Assembly (NCBI RefSeq): GCF_018390645.1
Contig: NZ_JAHBGC010000046.1
Location: 1-64,000 of the forward strand
Length of the DNA: 64,000 nt
From: Ancylobacter dichloromethanicus
GTDB taxonomy: Bacteria > Pseudomonadota > Alphaproteobacteria > Rhizobiales > Xanthobacteraceae
Direction of reading: 5' to 3'
How positions within the stretch are numbered: position 1 is the stretch's first letter; every line of letters begins with the position of its first letter. Positions 42,937 through 51,141 of the stretch are shown one piece after another. A program made the position numbers and the translations under genes. Below the pieces are notes generated by a model. The model worked only from the letters and a program-made list of their open reading frames with translations, was not told the origin of the DNA and searched no databases.

Positions 42937-45021
42937 ATGAATCAGCACATCCCGCCGACCCGTACCGGCTATTCCGCCTGCCCGCACGATTGCCCCTCCA
43001 CCTGCGCGCTGGAGGTCGAGGTCACCGATGGCCGGATCGGCCGGGTGCGCGGCTCGCGCGACAACAGCTTCACCGCGGGCGTCATCTGCGCCAAGGTTGC
43101 GCGCTACGCCGAGCGGGCGAACCATCCCGACCGGCTGACCCGTCCGCTACGCCGCATCGGACCGAAAGGCGAGGGCGCCTTCGCCCCGATCTCCTGGGAC
43201 GAGGCGCTGGACGAGATCGCCCACCGGTTCCGCGAGGCGGAGAGCCGGCATGGCACTGAGGCCGTCTGGCCCTATTACTATGCCGGCACGATGGGGCTGG
43301 TGATGCGCGACGGCATCAACCGGCTGACCCGCGCCAAGGGCTATTCGCGCTTCTTCTCCTCGATCTGCGTCAACCCGGCCTGGAGCGGATTCATGGCCGG
43401 CACCGGCAAGCTCGCCGGGCCGGACCCGCGCGAGATGGCCAAGAGCGACCTCGTCGTCATCTGGGGCACCAACCCGGTCTCGACCCAGATCAATGTGATG
43501 ACCCATGCGATACGGGCCCGCAAGGAACGCGGGGCAAAGATCGCCGTGGTCGATGTCTATCGCTCGCCGACCATGGAGCAGGCCGACATTCCGATCCTGA
43601 TCCGTCCCGGCACGGATGGGGCGCTGGCCTGCGCGGTGATGCATGTGCTGTTCAGGGACGGCTTTGCCGACCGCGCCTATCTCGCTGAATTCGCGGATGA
43701 TTCCGCCGGCCTTGAATCACATCTTGAAGGACGCACGCCTGCATGGGCTGCTGCCATCACCGGACTGCCAGCTGCAGAGATCGAGGCGTTCGCGCAGTCC
43801 ATCGGCCGCACCGCGCGCACCTTCATCCGCGCCGGCTACGGCTTCACCCGCTCGCGCAACGGCGCGGTGGCGATGCACGCGGTGAGCTGCATCCCCACCA
43901 TTACCGGCGCCTGGAAGCATGAGGGCGGCGGCGTGTTCCATTCCAACAGCGCGATCTATCGCTGGAACAAGACCATGGTCGAGGGGCTGGACATTCCGAC
44001 CGGCGCTCGCGAACTCGACCAGTCGCGCATCGGCGACATCCTCGCCGGAGACCCCGAGGCGCTGCGCGGCGGCCCGCCGGTCGCCGCCATGCTGATCCAG
44101 AACACCAACCCGGTCTCCATTGCCCCGGACCAGGAGACGGTGCGGCGCGGCTTCGCCCGCGAGGACCTGTTCGTCGCCGTGCACGAGCAGTTCATGACCG
44201 AGACCGCGCGCATGGCCGACATCGTGCTGCCGGCCACCATGTTCACCGAGCATGACGACCTCTACCAGGGCGGCGGTAATCAATATGTGATCCTCGGCCC
44301 CAAGCTGGTCGAGCCGCTGGGCGAATGCCGCAGCAATCACGCAGTGATCGGCGCGCTGGCCGACCGGCTCGGCGCCGCGCATGAGGGGTTCCAGATGACC
44401 CCGCGCGACCACATCGACTGGATGCTGCGTTCCGCCGGGCGCGGCACGGTGGAGGAGCTGGAGGAGAAGCGCTTCCTCGACGTGCAGCCGGATTTCGAGA
44501 GCGCGCATTACCTCAAGGGCTTCGACTGGCCGGATGGAAAGTTCCGCCTGAAGCCGGACTGGGCGCGCTCGCGCTTCTCCGCTCCGGACAAGTTCGGGCC
44601 GTACCGGGACATGCCGGAATGGCCGGACCACTGGGCGGTGATCGAGGAAGCGACCGAGGACTATCCGTTCCGTCTCGTCACCGCGCCGGCGCGCTCCTTC
44701 CTCAATTCCAGCTTCACCGAGACGGAAGGCTCGCGCGCCCGCGAGAAGCGGCCGGAACTGCTGATCCACCCGGAGGACGCGGCATCGCTCGGTGTCGCCG
44801 AGGGCGACCTCGTGCGCGTCGCCAGCGCGCGGGGCGAGGTGCGCCTCCACGCCCGGCTGTTCGAGGGGCTGCGGCGCGGCGTGGTGGTGGCGGAATCGAT
44901 CTGGCCGAACCGCGCCCATGAAGGCGGGCGCGGCATCAACAGCCTCACCGGCGCCGACCCCGTCGCCCCCGCCGGCGGCGCGGCGCTGCACGACAACCGG
45001 GTGCGCATCGCGCGGGGGTGA
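42937..45021 (+). CDS. Molybdopterin-dependent oxidoreductase (DMSO reductase family)
   Basis: The 694-residue protein starts with a 4Fe-4S motif of cysteines 15, 19, 23 and 51 (CPHDCPSTCAL and GVICAKV). The large molybdopterin oxidoreductase domain follows (WDEALDEIA, then WGTNPVSTQINVMTHAIRAR), and a C-terminal dinucleotide-binding domain covers about residues 560-690 (LLIHPEDAASLGVAEGDLVRV, NSLTGADPVAPAGGAALHDNRVRI). No twin-arginine signal is seen, so it is probably cytoplasmic. C144 in SSICVNPAW could be the metal ligand, which is inferred. The substrate cannot be told; relatives are often annotated as formate dehydrogenase- or thiosulfate reductase-like. The start directly abuts a terminator, and no other start is plausible. 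The cyclase gene follows. Confidence 0.9.
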   Translation: MNQHIPPTRTGYSACPHDCPSTCALEVEVTDGRIGRVRGSRDNSFTAGVICAKVARYAERANHPDRLTRPLRRIGPKGEGAFAPISWDEALDEIAHRFREAESRHGTEAVWPYYYAGTMGLVMRDGINRLTRAKGYSRFFSSICVNPAWSGFMAGTGKLAGPDPREMAKSDLVVIWGTNPVSTQINVMTHAIRARKERGAKIAVVDVYRSPTMEQADIPILIRPGTDGALACAVMHVLFRDGFADRAYLAEFADDSAGLESHLEGRTPAWAAAITGLPAAEIEAFAQSIGRTARTFIRAGYGFTRSRNGAVAMHAVSCIPTITGAWKHEGGGVFHSNSAIYRWNKTMVEGLDIPTGARELDQSRIGDILAGDPEALRGGPPVAAMLIQNTNPVSIAPDQETVRRGFAREDLFVAVHEQFMTETARMADIVLPATMFTEHDDLYQGGGNQYVILGPKLVEPLGECRSNHAVIGALADRLGAAHEGFQMTPRDHIDWMLRSAGRGTVEELEEKRFLDVQPDFESAHYLKGFDWPDGKFRLKPDWARSRFSAPDKFGPYRDMPEWPDHWAVIEEATEDYPFRLVTAPARSFLNSSFTETEGSRAREKRPELLIHPEDAASLGVAEGDLVRVASARGEVRLHARLFEGLRRGVVVAESIWPNRAHEGGRGINSLTGADPVAPAGGAALHDNRVRIARG

Positions 45022-45169
45022 CGGCGCCGCGATCCGGCCCTGCAGACACCGCGATTGATCATGTCGTGCTGGGAATCGGCAAGACATGACGCGGCAGCGC
45101 GTGTGATCAAGGTCGCCCTTGGTTGCTTTGCTTGGCGACCGGTCTGTTGGTGTCGATGAGGTATCGCCA

Positions 45170-45955
45170 ATGAAAGGGCTTCGCCCCTCGCGGATCGTCG
45201 ATCTCTCCAAGGAGATCGCCGAAAATCCCCAAGACCCGTTTTTCATGCGCGTGAAGGTGAAACACCACCCGCATGGTCGGGCCCGCTGGCTGGTGCGGCT
45301 GCTCGGACTGCCATTCCGCCTGTTCCCGCTGGATTTTGACGGCTGGGCCGACGACACCATCACCCGAATGGGCGTGCATGCGACGACCCATATCGACGCC
45401 CCCTGGCATTACGGGCCGACCGACGCAGAAGGGGGGCGGCTGCCAACGATCGAGCAGATGCCGCTGGAGCTTGGCTTCGGACCGGGCGTGGTGTTCGACA
45501 TGAGCCACAAGGGCGATGGCGAGGAGATCGCCATCGCCGACCTGGAGGCCAGCCTTGCCGCGAGCGGGGCGTCGATTGGGCCGGGCACCATCGCCTTGAT
45601 CCGCACCGGGCGCGACCGGTTTCAAGGCCAGCGGGACTACTGGAAGCTGGGCACCGGCATGAGTGTCGCCGCCACGGAATGGCTGATCGATCACGGCGTG
45701 AAGGTGATGGGCATCGACCAGTGGGGATGGGACGTGCCGTTCCACCACCAGATCCGTCGCAGCCGCGAGCAGGGCAATTCCCGGCTGTTCTGGGCCGGCC
45801 ATCTGGTGGGCCGGCGCAAGCCGTTCTGGCATATGGAGCAACTGCGTGGGCTCGACCTGCTTCCCACGCATGGATTCGACCTCGCCGTCTTCCCGCTGCG
45901 CCTCAAAGGCGCTTCGGCGGCACCGGCGCGCGTGGTGGCGTTCCTTTACGACTAG
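45170..45955 (+). CDS. Cyclase family protein (kynurenine formamidase-like fold)
   Basis: The 261-residue protein has the family metal motif HATTHIDAPWH (H70, H74, D76 and H80), an early RIVDLSKEIAENP segment and the later GVDxWGWD-like VMGIDQWGWDVPF segment. This is the cyclase/KynB fold that hydrolyses amides, lactones or formyl groups using zinc or manganese. The substrate is unknown; relatives include N-formylkynurenine formamidase and isatin hydrolase. It follows the molybdoenzyme with 148 bases between, and no other catabolic genes are nearby. I chose the ATG giving MKGLRPSR. The window from 45022 to 45169 has no gene. Confidence 0.88.
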   Translation: MKGLRPSRIVDLSKEIAENPQDPFFMRVKVKHHPHGRARWLVRLLGLPFRLFPLDFDGWADDTITRMGVHATTHIDAPWHYGPTDAEGGRLPTIEQMPLELGFGPGVVFDMSHKGDGEEIAIADLEASLAASGASIGPGTIALIRTGRDRFQGQRDYWKLGTGMSVAATEWLIDHGVKVMGIDQWGWDVPFHHQIRRSREQGNSRLFWAGHLVGRRKPFWHMEQLRGLDLLPTHGFDLAVFPLRLKGASAAPARVVAFLYD

Positions 45956-45985
45956 CCTCCGGCCGCGGCACCGGCCCCGAATCGG

Positions 45986-46648
45986 CTAACGCGCCGGCGG
46001 CACCACCAGCGCCGGCGGGGCGAGGATGAATTCGTCCACGCTGACGCGGCCATCCACCAGCCGGGCGCGGCCATCGGCGACGAGGCGCAGCGCGGCGGGA
46101 TAGATCACATGCTCCTGCGCCAGCACGCGGGCACTGAGCGTGTCCGGCGTGTCGCCGTCCAGCACCGGCACCGCGGCCTGCATGATGATCGGCCCGACAT
46201 CCATCTCCGGCGTCACGAAATGCACGGTGCAGCCATGGATGCGCACCCCCTCGGCCAGCGCCCGCTCATGGGTGTGCAGGCCCTTGAAGCTGGGCAGCAG
46301 CGCCGGGTGGATGTTGATCATCCGCCCGGCCCATTTCTGCGTGAAGCCGGGGGTGAGCAGCCGCATGAAGCCGGCGAGGCAGACGAGGTCGGCCTGTTCT
46401 TCCTCCAGCACCGCGTCGAGCGCGGCGTCGAAGTGGGCGCGGTCGGCATAGGCCTTGTGGTCGACGGTGCGGGTGGCGATGTTGCTGGCCTGCGCGCGGG
46501 CGAGGCCGTGGGCGTCCGGCCGGTTGGAGATCACCACCGCGATCTCGGCCGGGAAATCCGGGGCGCTCGCCGCCTCGATCAGCGACATCATGTTGGAGCC
46601 GCGCCCGGAGATGAGGACGGCCACGCGGGGTTTCTTGGACACGGGCAT
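45986..46648 (-). CDS. purN: Phosphoribosylglycinamide formyltransferase
   Basis: PurN formylates GAR with 10-formyl-tetrahydrofolate in purine synthesis. The 220-residue protein has the VLISGRGSNMMSLIEA phosphate loop, NIHPALLPSFKG with the catalytic His, and the VHFVTPEMDVGPII segment with the catalytic Asp. Another ATG five codons upstream lies inside a repeat element's arm, so I prefer the MPVSKKPR start. It lies downstream of purM, the usual purM-purN pair, though a repeat element of about 100 bases separates them. Confidence 0.93.
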   Translation of the reverse strand: MPVSKKPRVAVLISGRGSNMMSLIEAASAPDFPAEIAVVISNRPDAHGLARAQASNIATRTVDHKAYADRAHFDAALDAVLEEEQADLVCLAGFMRLLTPGFTQKWAGRMINIHPALLPSFKGLHTHERALAEGVRIHGCTVHFVTPEMDVGPIIMQAAVPVLDGDTPDTLSARVLAQEHVIYPAALRLVADGRARLVDGRVSVDEFILAPPALVVPPAR

Positions 46649-46660
46649 GCTCTGCTTCAA

Positions 46661-46758
46661 CATCCTTCGAGGCTCGCTGTGCTCGCACCTCAGGATGACG
46701 GGGATCTCTCAAGCAAGGTCATCCTGAGGTGCCCGGCGGTGCCGGGCCTCGACGGATG
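46661..46758. repeat. Paired inverted REP-like element between purM and purN
   Basis: The left arm runs CATCCTTCGAGGC ... CACCTCAGGATGACG and the right arm is its near-perfect reverse complement (GTCATCCTGAGGTGC ... GCCTCGACGGATG). Together they make an imperfect stem of about 40 bp around GGGATCTCTCAAGCAAG. Sequences of this kind are dispersed in Rhizobiales genomes. It fills nearly the whole gap and touches the alternative purN start. Confidence 0.75.
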
Positions 46759-46762
46759 GTCG

Positions 46763-47842
46763 TCAAAGCGGCGCGTCGAGCGCGAGCGTGCCGTCATAGA
46801 CGGTGTGCGCCGCGCCTTCGCCGGGCTCGATGACACCGAGATGGATCACTTCCTCGCCGCCATCGGCGAGGGCATCGGCCACGGTCTCGGCATCCTCCGG
46901 CGCGCAGACCACAACCATGCCGATGCCGCAGTTGAAGGCGCGCAGCATTTCCTCCGGCGCGACCTTGCCCACTTGCGCCAGCCAGCGGAACACGGGCGGA
47001 ACGGTCAGCCCGTCGAGATCGACGCGGCCGATCGTGTGCTTCGGCAGCACGCGCGGCAGGTTCTCGGTCAGCCCGCCGCCGGTGATGTGGGCCAGCGCCT
47101 TCACCCTGGCCGTCGAGCGGATGGCGGCGAGCGCCGACTTCACATAGAGCCGGGTGGGGGTGAGCAGCGCCTCGCCCAGCGCCTTCTCGGGTGCGAAGGG
47201 GGCCGGGGCGTCCCAGCCGAGGCCGGACAGCTCGACGATGCGGCGCACCAGCGAATAGCCGTTGGAATGCACGCCCGAGGAGGCGAGGCCGAGCAGCACG
47301 TCGCCGGGGCGCACATTGGGCGAGGGCAGGAGTTCGCCGCGCTCCACCGCGCCGACCGAGAAGCCGGCGAGGTCGTAGTCGCCCTCGGCATACATGCCGG
47401 GCATTTCCGCCGTCTCGCCGCCGATCAGCGCGCAGCCGGCCTCGGCGCAGCCGCGCGCGATGCCGGCGACGATGGTGGCGCCGACCTCCGGGGCCAGCTT
47501 GCCGGTGGCGAAATAGTCGAGGAAGAACAGCGGCTCGGCGCCCTGCACCACAAGGTCGTTGACGCACATGGCGACGAGGTCGATGCCGATGGTCTCGTGC
47601 CGGCCGGTCTCGATGGCGATCTTCAGCTTGGTGCCGACGCCGTCGGTGGTGGCGACGATCAGCGGATCCTTGAAGCCGGCGGCCCTGGGGTCGAACACCC
47701 CGCCGAAACCGCCGATGTCGGCGTCGGCGCCCGGACGGCGGGTCGCCTTGACCAGCGGCTTGATGAGATCGACCAGCCGGTTGCCGGCGTCGATGTCGAC
47801 GCCCGCATCGCGGTAGCTGAGGCCTTTATCGGTACCGGTCAT
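46763..47842 (-). CDS. purM: Phosphoribosylformylglycinamidine cyclo-ligase
   Basis: PurM closes the imidazole ring (FGAM to AIR) with ATP. The 359-residue protein has the [15 protein letters not shown] opening, [21 protein letters not shown] and [11 protein letters not shown] with the ATP-binding residues, and the glycine-rich [13 protein letters not shown] loop. The length is typical. It is upstream of purN on the same strand. A Glu in [16 protein letters not shown] is standard. The BenE-type gene lies on its other side. Confidence 0.95.
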   Translation of the reverse strand: MTGTDKGLSYRDAGVDIDAGNRLVDLIKPLVKATRRPGADADIGGFGGVFDPRAAGFKDPLIVATTDGVGTKLKIAIETGRHETIGIDLVAMCVNDLVVQGAEPLFFLDYFATGKLAPEVGATIVAGIARGCAEAGCALIGGETAEMPGMYAEGDYDLAGFSVGAVERGELLPSPNVRPGDVLLGLASSGVHSNGYSLVRRIVELSGLGWDAPAPFAPEKALGEALLTPTRLYVKSALAAIRSTARVKALAHITGGGLTENLPRVLPKHTIGRVDLDGLTVPPVFRWLAQVGKVAPEEMLRAFNCGIGMVVVCAPEDAETVADALADGGEEVIHLGVIEPGEGAAHTVYDGTLALDAPL

Positions 47843-47913
47843 CTCATGCCCTCCGGGAGTGCTGGCGGATTAGCCGCTTATCGGGCGGCGGGCAAGGTCG
47901 CGGGCGGTTTTCC

Positions 47914-49074
47914 TCACGCCCGCCGTCCCGCATGGTCGATGCCGAGCGCGATCAGGCCGGCGGCGAGGCCCCAGAAGGCGGAGCCGAGCCCGAACAGCGA
48001 CAGGCCGGACGCGGTGACCGCTAGGGTCAGCACGGCGGGAAAGCGCCTGGCCCCATCGCCCATGGCGGAGGCAAGCGCGTTGACCAGCGGGCCGAGCAAG
48101 GCGAGCCCGGCGAAGGTCGCCACCAGCTCGGGCGGCAGGGCGGCGATCAGCGCCACCGCGCCGGCGCCGAAGCCGGCGAGCACGACGTAGCTCAGCGCAT
48201 AGAACGGCGTCGCCAGCCAGCGCTTTTCCGGGTCGGGATGGGTGTCCGGCCCGGTGCAGATGGAGGCGGTGATGGCGGCGAGGTTGCTGGTCAGCGAGCC
48301 GAACGGGGCGGTGATGAGCGAGGCGAGGGCGGTCGAGGCCAGGATCGAGGGCGCCGGCGGCTTGTAGCCGGCCGCTTGCAGCACCGCGAAGCCCGGCAGG
48401 TTCTGCGAGGCCATGGTGACGATGTAGAGCGGAATCCCGACACCGATCATCGTCTGCAGGTCGAACTGCGGCACGATGAGTTCCAGCGTCGGCCAGGGCA
48501 CACCTGCGGGAAGCGGGCCGACGCGGCCGAGCATGAAGGCCATCGCGATGCCGATGGCGAGCACCGCCAGCACCGCACCGAACGGGCTGATACGCCGCGC
48601 CACCAGGAAGATCAGCACCAGCGGCAGCACCAGCAGCGGGTCGGCCTGACCGGCGGTGAACACCGCGGTGCAGAAGCGGAACAGCACGCCCGCCAGCATG
48701 GCGGCGGCGATCGCCACCGGCAGGCGCTGCACCAGCGCGCCGAGCGGCTTCACCGCGGCGGTGACGAGGATCAGCACGCCGGCGATGATGAAGGCCCCGA
48801 CCGCCGGTTCGATGGCGAGGCCGTGCGAGGCGGCGATCAGCGCCGCGCCGGGCGTCGTCCAGGCGGTGATGATCGGCATGCGGTGGCGCCAGCCCAGCCA
48901 GGCCGAGGTCGCCGCCATGGACAGGCACAGGCCGATGACGCCCGACGTGATCTGCCCCGGCGACGCGCCCACCGCCTGCGCGGCGGCCACGATGAGGGTG
49001 AGGGTGCCGCCGAAACCGACGAGGGCGGCGACGATGCCGGACGTGACGAGGGAGGAGCGCATGCGGACGGCCAT
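47914..49074 (-). CDS. BenE-family (benzoate/H+ symporter-like) transporter
   Basis: The 386-residue protein has about eleven hydrophobic helices and the BenE family pattern: TSGIVAALVGFGGTLTLIV opening, the TTPGAALIA motif in the third helix, and NLPGFAVLQAAGYKPP with the SNLAAITASIC region in the later helices. Homologues include benzoate transporters, but many lack nearby benzoate genes, as here, so the substrate is uncertain. I chose the ATG that gives MAVRMRSSLV; a second lies four codons later, and a longer frame is not supported. It sits between purM and an AI-2E permease gene, interrupting a usual neighbourhood, and may be an accessory insertion. Confidence 0.82.
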   Translation of the reverse strand: MAVRMRSSLVTSGIVAALVGFGGTLTLIVAAAQAVGASPGQITSGVIGLCLSMAATSAWLGWRHRMPIITAWTTPGAALIAASHGLAIEPAVGAFIIAGVLILVTAAVKPLGALVQRLPVAIAAAMLAGVLFRFCTAVFTAGQADPLLVLPLVLIFLVARRISPFGAVLAVLAIGIAMAFMLGRVGPLPAGVPWPTLELIVPQFDLQTMIGVGIPLYIVTMASQNLPGFAVLQAAGYKPPAPSILASTALASLITAPFGSLTSNLAAITASICTGPDTHPDPEKRWLATPFYALSYVVLAGFGAGAVALIAALPPELVATFAGLALLGPLVNALASAMGDGARRFPAVLTLAVTASGLSLFGLGSAFWGLAAGLIALGIDHAGRRA

Positions 49075-49266
49075 CTGGGCATCGGGAGAAGGGATGCCGG
49101 GCGCCTTGTGCCACGGCGGAACGCCGAAGGCCACGGCTGCGTTCGTAGGATGCGCTGTGAATGGCGGGGGCGACGTGGCGTGCGCGCCCGCTTGTGCATC
49201 GCACACGCTGAATTTTGATGTATCTATGAGCCCATGATGGTGGCCCGGTCGAGAGGCGGTTCTGGA

Positions 49267-50394
49267 ATGGCGTGGCACAAGCAGGTGACGTTCTGGCTGA
49301 CCGTGCTCGGGCTGTTCATCGCGGCCGCATGGCTGCTGTCGAGCGTGTTGCTGCCTTTCGTCGCCGGCCTCGCGCTCGCCTATTTCCTCAATCCGGTGAC
49401 GACGCGGCTGGAGCGCTGGGGCGTCAACCGGCTGATAGCCTCGCTGGTGACCATCAGCCTCACGCTTCTGCTCGCCATACTGCTGATGCTGCTGGTGGTG
49501 CCGATCTTCGGCTCTCAGCTCGCCGCCTTCATCCAGCGCCTGCCCGAATATATCAGCAAGCTGCAGAACATGCTGACGGGCGAAGGCGCCAACGCGGCGT
49601 GGCTGCGCGATTTCGTCGGCGACCGTATGCCGAGCGTCCAGAGCGGGCTCAACGAACTGGTCTCGCAGGGCGCCACCTACATGCTGACCCTGATCCAGGG
49701 GCTGTGGACCGGCGGACAGGCGCTGCTCTCGGTGTTCTCGCTGCTGGTCATCACGCCCGTGGTCGCCTTCTACATTCTCAACGACTGGGAGCACATGGTC
49801 GACAAGGTGGATTCCTGGCTGCCGGTGCGGCACCGCGGCACCATTCGCGACCTTGCCGGGCAGATGGACCGCGCCATCGCCGGCTTCGTGCGCGGCCAGT
49901 CGCTGGTCTGCCTGATTCTGGGCAGCTTCTATGCGATCAGCCTCACCATGTCCGGGCTGAATTTCGGTTTCGTCATCGGTTTCGTGTCGGGGATCATCAC
50001 CTTCATCCCCTATGTCGGCTCGTTGACCGGGCTGGTGCTCGCCGGCGGCGTCGCCATCGTCCAGTTCTTCCCGGACTATTCGATGATCGCCATCGTCATC
50101 GGCATCTTCGTGTTCGGCCAGTTCATCGAAGGCTACATCCTCTCGCCCAAGCTGGTGGGCGACAGCGTCGGCCTGCACCCGGTGTGGCTGATGTTCGCCC
50201 TGCTCGCCTTCGGCTATCTGCTCGGTTTCCTCGGCCTGCTGCTCGCCGTGCCGCTGGCGGCGGCGGTGGGCGTGCTGGTGCGCTTCGCCATCAACCAGTA
50301 TCTGGAGAGCCCGCTTTATACGGGGGAGGACGAGGCCGAGCTGCACAGCGCCCCCGCGCCGGTTCCCTATCTGCCCGAGAGCCGGGTCCGCTGA
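49267..50394 (+). CDS. AI-2E family transporter (PerM-like permease)
   Basis: The 375-residue polytopic protein has about eight helices. It opens with a hydrophobic block, then LLPFVAGLALAYFLNPVTTRLERW, and the second half has GLNFGFVIGFVSGIITFIPYVGSL and the HPVWLMFALLAFGYLLGFLGLLLAVPLAAAVGVLVRF region typical of the family. Members were named for AI-2 export, but many have other substrates such as Na+, so no substrate is claimed. A start 33 bases upstream (MMVARSRGGSG) is also open, but I prefer the inner ATG with GAGAGG upstream. The hda gene follows after two bases. Confidence 0.85.
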   Translation: MAWHKQVTFWLTVLGLFIAAAWLLSSVLLPFVAGLALAYFLNPVTTRLERWGVNRLIASLVTISLTLLLAILLMLLVVPIFGSQLAAFIQRLPEYISKLQNMLTGEGANAAWLRDFVGDRMPSVQSGLNELVSQGATYMLTLIQGLWTGGQALLSVFSLLVITPVVAFYILNDWEHMVDKVDSWLPVRHRGTIRDLAGQMDRAIAGFVRGQSLVCLILGSFYAISLTMSGLNFGFVIGFVSGIITFIPYVGSLTGLVLAGGVAIVQFFPDYSMIAIVIGIFVFGQFIEGYILSPKLVGDSVGLHPVWLMFALLAFGYLLGFLGLLLAVPLAAAVGVLVRFAINQYLESPLYTGEDEAELHSAPAPVPYLPESRVR

Positions 50395-50396
50395 CC

Positions 50397-51134
50397 ATGG
50401 CGACGCGGCAGCTTGCCCTCGATCTTCCCCACGCCGACAGCCGGTCGCGGGACGACTTCCTGCCCGGCCTCGCCAATGAGGCGGCTCTGTCCCTGATCGA
50501 TTCCTGGCCGGACTGGCCGGCGCGGGCGGTGGTGCTGGTGGGGCCGAGGGGGTCGGGCAAGTCGCATCTCGCCGCCATTTTCGCCGAGACTTCCGGCGCG
50601 CGGGTGGTGCCGGCGGCGGCGCTCGACATCGCGGCGGTGCCCGCCCTGCTGGCCGACGGGGCGCTGGTGGTGGAGGACCTCGGCGGCGGCCCGATTCCGG
50701 AGGCGGCGCTGTTCCATCTGCTCAATCTCGCCACCGAGCAGAAGGTGGGCCTTTTGATAACCTCCACCCGGCTGCCCTCCGGCCTGTCCGAGACCGTGGC
50801 CACGCGCGATCTGGCCTCGCGGTTGCGGGTGTTGCCGGTGGTCACGCTCGGCGCGCCGGACGAGGAATTGCTGGCGGCGGTGGCGCTGAAGCTTTTCGCC
50901 GACCGGCAGGTATTGCCTGACGAGGGCCTGCTGCACTACCTACTGCCCCGCGTCGAGCGGTCCATTGCGGGGTTGCGCGATGTCGTTGCCGAACTGGATC
51001 GCGAGGCGCTGGCGCGCAAGCGGCCGCTGACCCGGGCGCTGGCTTCCGAGCTGCTGCGCGGGCGGGCCGAGCGTTCCGACGAGCCGGCCCTGCCGCCGGA
51101 CCGGACTGCCCTTAACGACTTGACGATAGGTTAA
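50397..51134 (+). CDS. hdaA: DnaA regulatory inactivator homologue HdaA
   Basis: The 245-residue AAA+ protein resembles DnaA domain III. It has the P-loop GPRGSGKSH, a Walker B-like VVEDLGGG and the helical lid region. An N-terminal RQLALDL (residues 4-10) resembles the sliding-clamp-binding motif by which Hda docks to DnaN and stimulates DnaA-ATP hydrolysis after replication starts. Relatives are found next to ppk in other alphaproteobacteria, as here. The start is two bases past the upstream stop, so translation is coupled. A longer frame in the same phase runs through the permease gene but is only an overlap. Confidence 0.85.
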   Translation: MATRQLALDLPHADSRSRDDFLPGLANEAALSLIDSWPDWPARAVVLVGPRGSGKSHLAAIFAETSGARVVPAAALDIAAVPALLADGALVVEDLGGGPIPEAALFHLLNLATEQKVGLLITSTRLPSGLSETVATRDLASRLRVLPVVTLGAPDEELLAAVALKLFADRQVLPDEGLLHYLLPRVERSIAGLRDVVAELDREALARKRPLTRALASELLRGRAERSDEPALPPDRTALNDLTIG

Positions 51135-51141
51135 TCCCAGC

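Noticed and set aside
46649-46663. Longer purN start five codons upstream
   Set aside because: The ATG lies inside the arm of a repeat element and adds residues outside the conserved fold. Kept only as an alternative.
49075-50346. Extension of the BenE frame to 810 codons on the minus strand
   Set aside because: The extra part is antisense to the AI-2E permease gene and is low-complexity. The transporter starts near 49074.
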